Part shown: positions 55,702-64,000 of the stretch, piece by piece
How positions within the stretch are numbered: the stretch's first letter is position 1
Layout of the letters: each line of letters opens with the position of its first letter
From: Dryas octopetala
Taxonomy: Eukaryota > Streptophyta > Magnoliopsida > Rosales > Rosaceae
DNA length: 64,000 nucleotides
Direction: 5' to 3'
Assembly: GCA_963921425.1 (NCBI GenBank)
Contig: OY992834.1
Coordinates: 13,642,164-13,706,163, forward strand
Program-made: the position numbers and the translations under genes
The notes under the pieces: model-generated
Told to the model about the DNA's origin: nothing
Database searches by the model: none
The model's input: the letters and a program-made list of their open reading frames with translations, nothing else

Positions 55702-55751
55702 CGTTTCTGTTTTTTATTTTTTGGTTTGGTTTGCAGCTTCTTTCAATATGC

Positions 55752-55759
55752 TTATATAT
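55752..55759 (-). promoter_or_regulatory. TATA box of BAHD gene B
   Basis: TATATAAG on the minus strand, about 50 bp before the start codon, in the segment AAATATATAAGCATATTG. The same segment occurs at 29768, 42148, 51413 and 59108. In gene A it is TATTTAAG; in gene C it is expanded to (AT)n. Confidence 0.55.
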
Positions 55760-55861
55760 TTGCCTTGTGCTTGGGCATGAGAAATACTTTTAACCAAACA
55801 ATGTTACAGAATACAGGGCTTCACATGGTTGAAAAATGATGCCTGAATGCCACTTGATTAC

Positions 55862-56560
55862 TCATTCATGACAGCTAGAATGCATGGATAACAATTGGAT
55901 TGTTTGAGTAGGATATTGTTGGCACATGTAAAAGAGGTAGAGACTAGAAATACATGAAAATGTGAACACGCACTATGAAAAATTGGATATTAATTATGTC
56001 AATGAAATCAATAACATTTGTTGCATTTTTTATTTATATCACATCTTTATTAGAGGTGAGACTCACATCAATCTCAAATCCCTGGATACTATTTAATTAT
56101 TCATTCATGACAACTAGCTAATGCATTGATGTCAAATGGATTGTCTAAGTATGATAATGTTGGCACTTGTCAAAGAGGAAGAGACTAGAAACATAGGAAA
56201 ATGTGAAACATTATGAACCATTCAATATTACGTTAAAGAAATCAATAATGTAGGCCACATTTTTTATATCACCACTTTATTAGAGGTGAGACTCACATCT
56301 CAGATGCATGGATGCCATTTTATTATTCATTCATGACAAGTAGAATGCATGGATGAAAATTGGATTGTTTGAGTATGAAATTGTTGGCACATGTCAAAGA
56401 GGTAGAGACTAGAAACATAGGAAAAAATGAAACATTATGAACCATTGGATATTACGTTAGGTAAATCAATAACCTATGCCGCATTTTTTATACCACCCCT
56501 TTTATTAAAGGTGAGATTCATATGTATTCATTGACTCCATCTTTGTTAGAAATGTGATAC
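55862..56560 (-). repeat. Three tandem ~230-bp repeats upstream of BAHD gene B
   Basis: Units start near 55862, 56099 and 56327, each with CATTCATGACA(A/G), AATGCAT(G/T)GAT, GTAGAGACTAGAAA-type text, ATTGGATATTA and TTTATTA(G/A)AGGTGAGA. Related units lie upstream of gene A (35365 and 35578), of stub 5 (42290), of gene C (58855 and 59225) and beside the old LINE (16395). They travel with the BAHD duplication unit. Confidence 0.8.
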
Positions 56561-56599
56561 ATATATGGTACTAAAAATGTTGTACCCCTAACATTACCG

Positions 56600-57302
56600 C
56601 AAAGAAATTAGCCGACAAATCAGGGTTGACAAATAAGTAAAAATGCACTGCCGAACAATCGAAAATAGCCTCCGACCACTCGGCGCCTGATATGTGTGCA
56701 AAAAATAGAAAATAATAGATCAATATTATGTAACATATAATAGTTACAATATTATTGAATTTTAGTTAAAATTTTAAAAGTCATAAGACTTTATTCAGTA
56801 TATTATAAAACTAAACATCTTAAACGAAAGTCTCCTTAGTTTCTATTGATATTTTATTCAAAGCAAAGACAAGTTTGGAGAGGTGGCTAAGCGGTGGATG
56901 TAGCAACAGCAACAGCAAAAGCGGAAGTTGCTGTTACTAAAATTTATACTGTGGGCCGGTATAAATAAAATAGGACCTATTTATCAAAAACAAAACATGC
57001 GTGGTCCGTTTTGCATGTCTATCAAGCTTTATTTGTGGACTTTATAATCATAAACTAAATTATTTAAAATACCAAAAACGAGCAATAGAGCACGACACAA
57101 GTATGATGTATCACCGAAAGGGCATTTGAATGCTTATAAAGAATTTTATTTTCTTGCACTACAGTGACAACCAAACTGTCACTACACTATTTCACTGCAG
57201 TGATTCTTATGTGTCCAATAAACATTAAAACAATGATAATGATATAGTTAAATGCTTAAATAGATGGCTGCAACGTTAAGTATCCATTACAGTTTGTCAT
57301 TC
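56600..57302. other. Intergenic DNA and 3' flank of BAHD gene C
   Basis: 56600-57080 has no gene; GGAGAGGTGGCTAAGCGGTGG at 56877 looks like a tRNA A-box but nothing tRNA-like follows. 57085-57300 is the downstream flank of gene C, duplicated at 44980-45145. Confidence 0.5.
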
Positions 57303-58691
57303 TCACATGCGGCACTGACTGGCAATTGCACTAGGGTTCAAGGAAGCAAATGAAAGAAGCATTTCATCACGTTCAAATATAGCCATCTCCTTTTCTTGCA
57401 GGTTCACCCAAGCTTCAATATCTTCACCCCATTTGGTATCAACCAAAAGGATAAACTTGTCGAAGTGCGAAGGACAAGTGACCCAAATGGGTTTTCCCCA
57501 CCCAAAATCCATATCATATAGTGGAAATCCGCATAAACTTGAACACCAAAACTCATAATTGAGTCCCTTATCACGAAGTTCAGTCCGCTTTCTAAGAGAT
57601 TCAGAAAGCACAGAGAAGCAATCTTCGCTTTGAAATGTCTTTGCCTTGTCATAATTGCAGAAGTCCATGAACCCTTTCGACATCTCAACTACCAGTTCAG
57701 ATAATTCGATGTCATTTTTTTCAACCAACACATGGAATCGCCCAACGAGATTCCCTAACACATTGTCCGGCAGTCGAGGGACCATTCGTTTGCGCAAATT
57801 GATGGCTTGGGACAGTAGCGCAGGCGTTGATGATGATATAGATTGAGATGCAGCAGCAGCTACAGCATTAATGGCACATTTCAACACAATTGCAGATACT
57901 AATTCCACGCGTGTCGGGCCATTAGTGCCGGGCTGTTGATTAAGTAGTAGTCTACTGGTTTTGGCCTTGAGACTGGTCATCTTTGAGGCCCTAAACACAA
58001 ACCTCCTTGTTGTGAAATTTTGAGCTGGGATTATTATTAGGCCGTTTGAGGTGCTCGTTGGCAATGGAGACACAGGCGGCATCAACGGCCCAGTATTGAT
58101 GAACTCCGGAAGCAGTATTTGTTGATCATGATGAACATGTTCGACGAATTCATTACGAGCAGCCATGGTCCAGCTCTGGACGAATGTGAACAGAGATGAT
58201 GCATCCGCAATCTTGTGTGAAAGAGAGACTCCAATAGCTACTCCTCCGCAGTTAAAGACAGTGACTTGAACATGTAGAAGACCATCCAATGCTTCAAGTT
58301 TAGTAAAACTAGAGGAAATAAATTGGCATAGTAAATTGGGACCTGGTATTTGGGAGAGAAAATTAGAGAGGTGGCAGTTGATTTGGGCTTCTACAAAATA
58401 AGCACCTTCGTCATTGCAGTCAATGGATGCCCCGTTGAGTCGTCCGGCGAATGGATAGTAATGAACCAAGGTTTTGGATAGCGACTTCTGTAGCTGGTGA
58501 GACAACAATGATTTCGATACCATATGGTTGCTGCTGTTGGAGGCTGAGTAGAAGAAAATCATTTCTGCGCGAATATTTGGAGGGAATGATTGCTCAAAAA
58601 GAGAGAGCTTGAAGTTTTTATGGTGATGAGAAGTTGGAGAGGATGGCCTGATTAGTTTTTTCGAGACGATCTCTACCTTCAATTCTGTCAT
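57303..58691 (-). CDS. BAHD acyltransferase C (vinorine-synthase-like, clade III), intact
   Basis: 462 residues from the conserved start at 58691 (MTELKVEIVSKKLIRPSS); an in-frame ATG at 58727 would add 12 residues. Single exon, TGA at 57303-57305. HKIAD is at residues 159-163 and canonical DFGWG at 395-399. It is closer to pseudogenes 1 and 3 than to genes A and B (shared LVDTKWGxDIEAWV, FLSQIPGPNLL), so it represents a second subgroup of the array and the only intact member of it. Expected reaction is acyl-CoA-dependent acylation in the cytosol; acceptor unknown. The promoter position 58735-58760 is an (AT)n run that may still act as a TATA element. Confidence 0.93.
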   Translation of the reverse strand: MTELKVEIVSKKLIRPSSPTSHHHKNFKLSLFEQSFPPNIRAEMIFFYSASNSSNHMVSKSLLSHQLQKSLSKTLVHYYPFAGRLNGASIDCNDEGAYFVEAQINCHLSNFLSQIPGPNLLCQFISSSFTKLEALDGLLHVQVTVFNCGGVAIGVSLSHKIADASSLFTFVQSWTMAARNEFVEHVHHDQQILLPEFINTGPLMPPVSPLPTSTSNGLIIIPAQNFTTRRFVFRASKMTSLKAKTSRLLLNQQPGTNGPTRVELVSAIVLKCAINAVAAAASQSISSSTPALLSQAINLRKRMVPRLPDNVLGNLVGRFHVLVEKNDIELSELVVEMSKGFMDFCNYDKAKTFQSEDCFSVLSESLRKRTELRDKGLNYEFWCSSLCGFPLYDMDFGWGKPIWVTCPSHFDKFILLVDTKWGEDIEAWVNLQEKEMAIFERDEMLLSFASLNPSAIASQCRM

Positions 58692-59396
58692 CCTTTCCTT
58701 TATTTGCAATTTGCAGCTTCCTCCCATATGCTTACATATATATATATATATATATATATTACCTTAATTTTGCTTTGGCATGACAAATAATGTTTCACAT
58801 TACCATGGGCTTCACCTGCTTTTAAAACGATGCCTAGATGCTACTTGATTATTCATTCATGACAGCTAGAATGCATGCATGACACTTGAATTGTTTGAGT
58901 ATGATATTGTTGGCACTTGTCACAGAGGTATATATATATAGACTAGTTACGTACACAGGAAAATGTGAAATACATCAAAGAAATCAATAACGTCAGTCAT
59001 ATTTTTTATATCACCTCTTTATTAGAGGTGAGACCCACATGTATTGGTTGATTCCATTTTTGTTTGTTTTATGTTTTTTGTTTGCTTTGCAACTTCTTTC
59101 AATATGCTTATATATTTGCCTTGTGCTTGGGCATGAGAATTAGTTTTAACAAAATTATTTTAGAGAATACAATGGGCTTCACATGCTTTTAAAATTAATG
59201 ATGCAAGCTAGGATGCCACTTGATTATTCATTCATGACAACTAGAATGCATGGATGACACTTGGATTGTGAGTATGATATTGTTGGCACACTTGTCAAAG
59301 AGGTAGAGACTAGTTACAAAGAAAAATGTGAAACACTTTGAACTATTGGAAATTACGTCAGATAAATTAACTAATAATGTTTGCTGTGTTGTAAAA
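58692..59396 (-). other. 5' flank of BAHD gene C with repeat units and an orphan promoter segment
   Basis: The (AT)n run at 58735-58760 replaces the TATA segment. Upstream repeat units lie near 58855 and 59225. Between them 59066-59170 is a second leader/TATA segment (CAACTTCTTTCAATATGCTTATATATTTGCC) with no gene attached, the promoter remnant of yet another deleted BAHD copy. Copia 3 begins at 59397. Confidence 0.65.
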
Positions 59397-59575
59397 GTAT
59401 GTAGAAAATTAGGGTTTGTGGAAAGAGAGGAGGCAGAGAAAATATGATCAGTCTATCTTCTTCATGTTATAAATATCCTTATATAGAAGTAGGGTTTACT
59501 AGGTTTTGTATATTTACTAGTATGCCCCTACAACTAATTACAGGGATAGCCACATAAATCAATATATTTACAACA

Positions 59576-60082
59576 CTCCCCCTTGGATATTCCATGTCAT
59601 TAGTGTTGTCTCTGCTATGCGCTTCTAAGTTGCCTCGTTAAAACCTTGCCAAGTAATAAAAACCCTGTGGGAACAAAAACAACCCTGGTCGAAGGAAAAA
59701 GAGTGCAACGCGCTTGAGTGTGGAGTAGTCACATCAGAACCTCGAAAGTAGGTGAAGTCATATCTTCTGGATCATAGGCAAATAGTATGTCAATGGGAGC
59801 GGGGTGCATTAGAGTTGCTACACCAAAACCTTGCCCGGTAAACCCAATGGGAAAAACCCGTGGTCGAAGGGAAAAGATGAGCAAATGCATATATATCAGA
59901 TCAACACATCTTCAGGATGTAGTATGAGTAGGGTGACCATGCCAAGATGTGCCTCATTAAAACCTTGCCAGGTAACAAAACCCAGTGGGACAAAATAACC
60001 CTGGACGAAGGACAAAAGAGTACACGATGGTCAAACGAGTATGCTTCGGGATACTCCCCCTGATGTCGACTCCCCCTGAAGA
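59576..60082 (-). repeat. 3' non-coding region of copia 3 with a thrice-repeated motif
   Basis: AAAACCTTGCC(A/C)(A/G)GTAA followed by (C)AAAACCC and TGGGA(A/C)AAAA, then a GGTCGAAGG-like phrase, occurs near 59640, 59825 and 59960. No coding frame. Such a 3' internal non-coding segment is typical of some copia lineages. Confidence 0.7.
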
Positions 60083-63000
60083 CTACATACTAGGTAAATC
60101 AGCCAATCTACACAAACCAATACCTCGAACATGCATCAAGAACGTGGACTTTGGCAGTGACTTGGTAAAGAGGTCTGCATGGTTGTCTTGAGATCGGATC
60201 TGCTTGACTTCAATCATCTGATGCTCTTGTTGCTGTTGATTGAAGAAGAACTTCGGTGCAATATGCTTGGTGTTGTCTCCTTTGATGAAACCCGTCTTCA
60301 TCTGCTCGATGCAAGCGGCATTATCCTCATAGATAATCGTTGGTTCATCAGTGGTGGATTTCAGCCCACACGTACTTCGAACATGTTTAGAAACTGCTCT
60401 CAGCCATATACATTCACGAACTGCTTCGTGAAGGGCTATAATCTCAGCATGATTCGAAGAGGTAGCAACAAGGGTCTGTTTCGTTGACCTCCAAGATATT
60501 GCTGTATTCCCAATGGTAAAGACGTAACCAGTTTGAGAACGCGCCTTGTGCGGGTCTGATAGATACCCTGCGTCAGCATATCCAACAAGGCGGGCATCGT
60601 TCCGAGGATCGAGGGGGTTCGATCCATTCCTTGATGCGTAGCTAGGGATAGAATAAGCCCATATCTGTCGTACCTTTAAGGTAGCGGAAAAAGTCTTTTA
60701 TGCCATTCCAATGGCGGCGTGTTGGCGCAGAGACACATATAGCTAACAAGTTCACAGTGAATGAGATGTCCGGTCTAGTACATTGAGTCAAGTACAATAA
60801 TGCGCCTATTGCACTTAGATATGGGACTTCTGGTGCCAATATCTCTTCGTTATCATCTGCAGGACGAAACGGATCTTTCTTAGGATCTAGACTACGGACG
60901 ATCATGAGCGTGCTAGAAGGCTTTGCTTTATCCTCATTAAAGCGCCTTAACATCTTCTGGATGTAATTCGATTGATGGACCAAAATTCCATCTGCACGGT
61001 GCTCGAGTTCCAGGCCGAGACAGAAGTTCGTTCTCCCAAGATCTTTCATCTCGAATTCCAACTTCAGGTGTTTAGTTGTTTCTTTGATCTCTTCAGGAGT
61101 ACCAATTAGATTCATGTCATCGACATAAACAACTACAATAGCAAAACCAGAACTTGTTCTTAATAAACACGCAAGGGCATAAAACATTTATTCACATATC
61201 CCATCCCGATCAAATACTCACTTAGACGGTTATACCACCTCCGTCCGGATTGTTTCAATCCATAAAGTGAACGCCTCAAACTAATGGAGAGCGTGTTCCG
61301 TGGTCTGGAACTATTTGCATCGGGTGTCTTAAGTCCTTCGGGAACTTTCATATATATCTCTGTATCAAGATCCCCATAGAGATAAGCAGTGACCACATCC
61401 ATAAGCTGCATACTCAGTTTTTCGGAAACTACCAAACTGATAAGGTAGTGGAACGTTATAACGTCCATTACGGGGGAATACTCTTCCTCGTAATCAATCC
61501 CAGGGCGTTGAGAAAATCCTTGCGCCACTAACGAGCCTTGTATCTCACAATCTCGTTTTTCTCATTACGCTTCCTTACAAATACCCATTTAAATTCTACA
61601 GGTTTAACATGGGGAAGGTGTAGGAACGACAGGCCCAAACACCTTTCTCTTTGTCAAGGAATCTAATTCGACCTGGATTGCTTCTTTCCATTTTGGCCAG
61701 TCGTCTCGACGTTGACATTTATCAACGGAGCGAGGTTCGATGTCATCGCTAGTTATAATTTCGGTAGCTACCGCGAATACAAATATATCATCGATGATAA
61801 TCTCGTTTCGATTCCAGAGCTCACTTAAGCATGCATAATTTATAGAGATCTCTATGTTCTCGGGAGTGGGTTCAAACGTTGGAGCGTCCCCCAACGTCGT
61901 CTCTTCTGGGACGGACCCATAATCCGGAACTATTTCGTGAGATGGATCGATTGAGATCGCGATGTCAAGGGGACTCATTTGTGCCAAATGTATCCTCTTC
62001 CGGGGATAAGAGTCCATCGAACCTAGTGGTCAACCTCACTTCTGGGCAGGGACATATGACTGGTTAGCCACTATTGTTGTACCTCGTCCATCTGGGACGA
62101 CACGTCCTCCTGGGACGACACATCCTTCGGGGACGGATATCCTTGCAGGCACATTTGCAGCAGGTATATGTGATCTCGTCACTTTAGCTAGATCAGAGAA
62201 TGCGTCTGGCATATTATGAGTTATACTCTGTAGATCTAGAATTTTCCGCACTTCACTATCACATTGTGCGGTTCGGGGATCGAGATGAGACATAGTGGGG
62301 ACATTCCACGTCAATTCACGTCGTTCTTCAGGAACGGTGACGTTCATATCTCCCCCTAACGGCGGGAAGACTGTCTCATCAAAGTGACAATCCGCAAATT
62401 TAGCGGTAAAGAGATCGCCTGTCAAGGGCTCTAAAAAGCGTATAATGGATGGGGATTCATAATCGACATATATGCCCATCGTTCGTTGAGGACCTATTTT
62501 GGTACGTTGTAGCGGCGCAACTAGCACGTAAACTGCATACCCAAATACGCGTAAGTACGAAACGTCAGGTTCGTACCCAGTCACCAGCTGTAACGCGGAG
62601 TAAGGTTGGGTAGCAGTGGGCCTCAACCGGACCAACATGGCTGCATGCAAGATTGTTTTAATGAACGCATAACCAAGGTTCGTGCGATCATTTGTAATCT
62701 TTTAATGAACGCTTCTGCGAGACCATTCTGGGTGTGAACATGGGGAACTCGATGTTCAACATTAATCCCAAGGGGCATGCAATAATCATCGAAAGTTTTC
62801 GATGTAAACTCTCCGGCATTATCAAATCTTCTGAACTTTATAAGATAATCCGTGTGGTGAGCCTTCTGGGCGAGAAGTTTAGCAAAAGCAGCGTTTCTTG
62901 TGGACAATAGTGTAACATGTGATCACTTTGTCGATGCATCAACCAAAACCATAAAATATTTAAATGGTCCGCATGGTGGTTGGATAGGTCCACAAATATT

Positions 63001-63312
63001 CCCTTGTATCCTTTGCAGGAAAAGGATGGAGTCTTTACTAGTCTTTGCATATAATGGTCTAGTATTCAACTTTCTAAGCGAGCAAGTTTGGCATAGTGTG
63101 TCACTAAACACAAGATCCTTATTAGTAAGGGGATGCCCGTGTGATGAATTGAGGATACGGCGCATCATACTTTGACCTGGGTATCCCAACCGGTCATGCC
63201 ATAGAAAGAAACTGCTCGAATTGGTTAACTTCTGGTTAACTATGTGATTGTCCTCAATCGATCTAATGGTGGTCATATAAAGACCGCTCGATAGGCATTT
63301 CAATTTCCCCAA
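60083..63312 (-). pseudogene. pol of copia element 3 (degraded)
   Basis: In element order on the minus strand: pre-integrase FLWHDRLGYPGQSMMRRIL (about 63200), integrase (GPFKYFMVLVDASTK, NAGEFTSKTFDDYC, HTQNGLAEAFIKRL) at 63000-62690, linker, RT (SQRPGIDYEEEYSPVMD, LYGLKQSGRRWYNRL at about 61245, YVDDMNLIG at about 61120), RNase H remnants to 60083 (NTKHIAPKFFF, NHADLFTKSLP). Breaks: TGA for Trp after VDASTK at about 62905, frame changes near 62640, 62025, 61560 and 61165, and stops around 60640 and 60300. Clearly a different family from copia 1 and 2 (YVDDMNL rather than YVDDI). Confidence 0.88.
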
Positions 63313-64000
63313 TTACGCTTCTGGCCATACAAATTGGAGGTTATGCAAAGATATTCCACTCCATTTTCCTCAGTGGTTTCAACATGATAATCGTTGGCTC
63401 GAATATCCTTATAACTCAACAACGTTCTTCTGGAACTTGGAGAATATAAGGCCTCATTAATGGTAATTCAGTACCATTTGACAACATAAAAATGGGCTTT
63501 GCCATGGCCCTCTATCAGGTTGGATTAGCCTGATATGGTTGTCACAGAGGTATGAGTAAGCAATAAGTTTGAAAAATACTTCCGATCTTGAAGTATGGTG
63601 TGCGTAGTAGCACTGTCTGCCAGACAACAAACTTCCCCACTAAACATGCTTATTCATAAATTTAATTCAATAGATCACATGTATGAAAATAACTTAATTG
63701 AATTAAATAATATTCGAGCATAACCAAATTTCCAAAACAAATAATCCAAATCATAAATCACCAAAATAATCTGAATAAGAAAAACATTATTCAGAAAATA
63801 AATACGGCACAAGCGCCGATCATATCCATGTCATCGAGTTTCTAGTCCTCGAAGTGTCCAGTAGCAGTCTGGAAATCAGTGACCTCTAAGGTGGTATCCA
63901 TAGGAAATGATCCCTCAACGAGATTGGTCTCTCGAGTTCCACGACTGGCGTGATACTCATTTACAGCTTGCGCTGATGCACGGCAGGTGCGGGACCAGTG
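63313..64000 (-). pseudogene. Copia 3 gag/protease region, degraded
   Basis: Continues the element toward its 5' end, with no long open frame. The stretch is presumed to hold protease and the end of gag by position. Individual motifs are too eroded for me to place with confidence. Confidence 0.45.

Larger units (their letters stand above)
59397..64000 (-). mobile_element. Ty1-copia retrotransposon 3 (minus strand, cut by window end)
   Basis: The left LTR, 59397-59575 (TGTTGTAAA...TTTACAACA, 179 bp), is the 3' LTR on the minus strand and is followed by the purine tract complement CTCCCCCTTGG. The interior carries pol in reverse. The 5' LTR, primer site and gag start lie beyond 64000, so the target duplication cannot be checked. 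Confidence 0.9.

Noticed and set aside
56877-56900. tRNA-like GGAGAGGTGGCTAAGCGGTGG
   Set aside because: No B-box, anticodon arm or acceptor partner downstream; a chance A-box or SINE head at most.

Overview
The window looks like nuclear DNA of a flowering plant, most likely a woody or herbaceous eudicot. It has AT-rich intergenic DNA, spliced genes with GT-AG introns, Ty1-copia elements with tRNA-Met primer sites, L1-type LINEs with DUF4283-type ORF1 proteins, TRIMs, and many DNA-transposon derivatives. I cannot name the species from sequence alone. No bacterial, plasmid or CRISPR features are present.  LAYOUT. 1-4.6 kb: a gypsy-like LTR fragment, a truncated BAHD acyltransferase pseudogene, a PIF/Harbinger-like MITE and a TIR element with pyrimidine/purine blocks. 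4.8-7.5 kb: an intact two-exon ankyrin/PGG membrane protein gene. 8.7-9.9 kb: a hAT-type non-autonomous element with 8-bp target duplications. 10.1-10.6 kb: an isolated LTR. 12.7-15.2 kb: a decayed dCMP deaminase gene on the minus strand, with a TRIM inserted in one of its coding exons. 16.1-20.6 kb: a CACTA-type end and an old LINE that is itself split by a 1.36-kb TIR element.  20.7-59.4 kb is a tandem array of clade-III (vinorine-synthase-like) BAHD acyltransferase genes, all on the minus strand. Three reading frames are intact (33.8-35.2, 54.3-55.7 and 57.3-58.7 kb). At least seven further copies are frameshifted, internally deleted, or reduced to a 5' or 3' stub. Insertions have fallen between and inside the copies: two nearly complete copia elements (21.1-25.8 and 35.9-40.8 kb), a full-length 6.2-kb LINE with a 17-bp target duplication (45.2-51.4 kb), a 3.07-kb CACTA derivative (30.0-33.1 kb), a 361-bp TRIM, a Mutator-like MITE and several foldback elements, one of them multimeric (52.7-53.9 kb). 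59.4-64 kb: a third copia element on the minus strand, cut by the window end.  FUNCTION. The expected products are one ankyrin/PGG protein (ACD6/ITN1-like family, signalling at membranes) and up to three cytosolic acyl-CoA-dependent acyltransferases of specialised metabolism. Everything else is transposable-element or pseudogene sequence. The main biological interest is the birth-and-death history of the BAHD array and the nested order of insertions, which target duplications and breakpoints let one read base by base.
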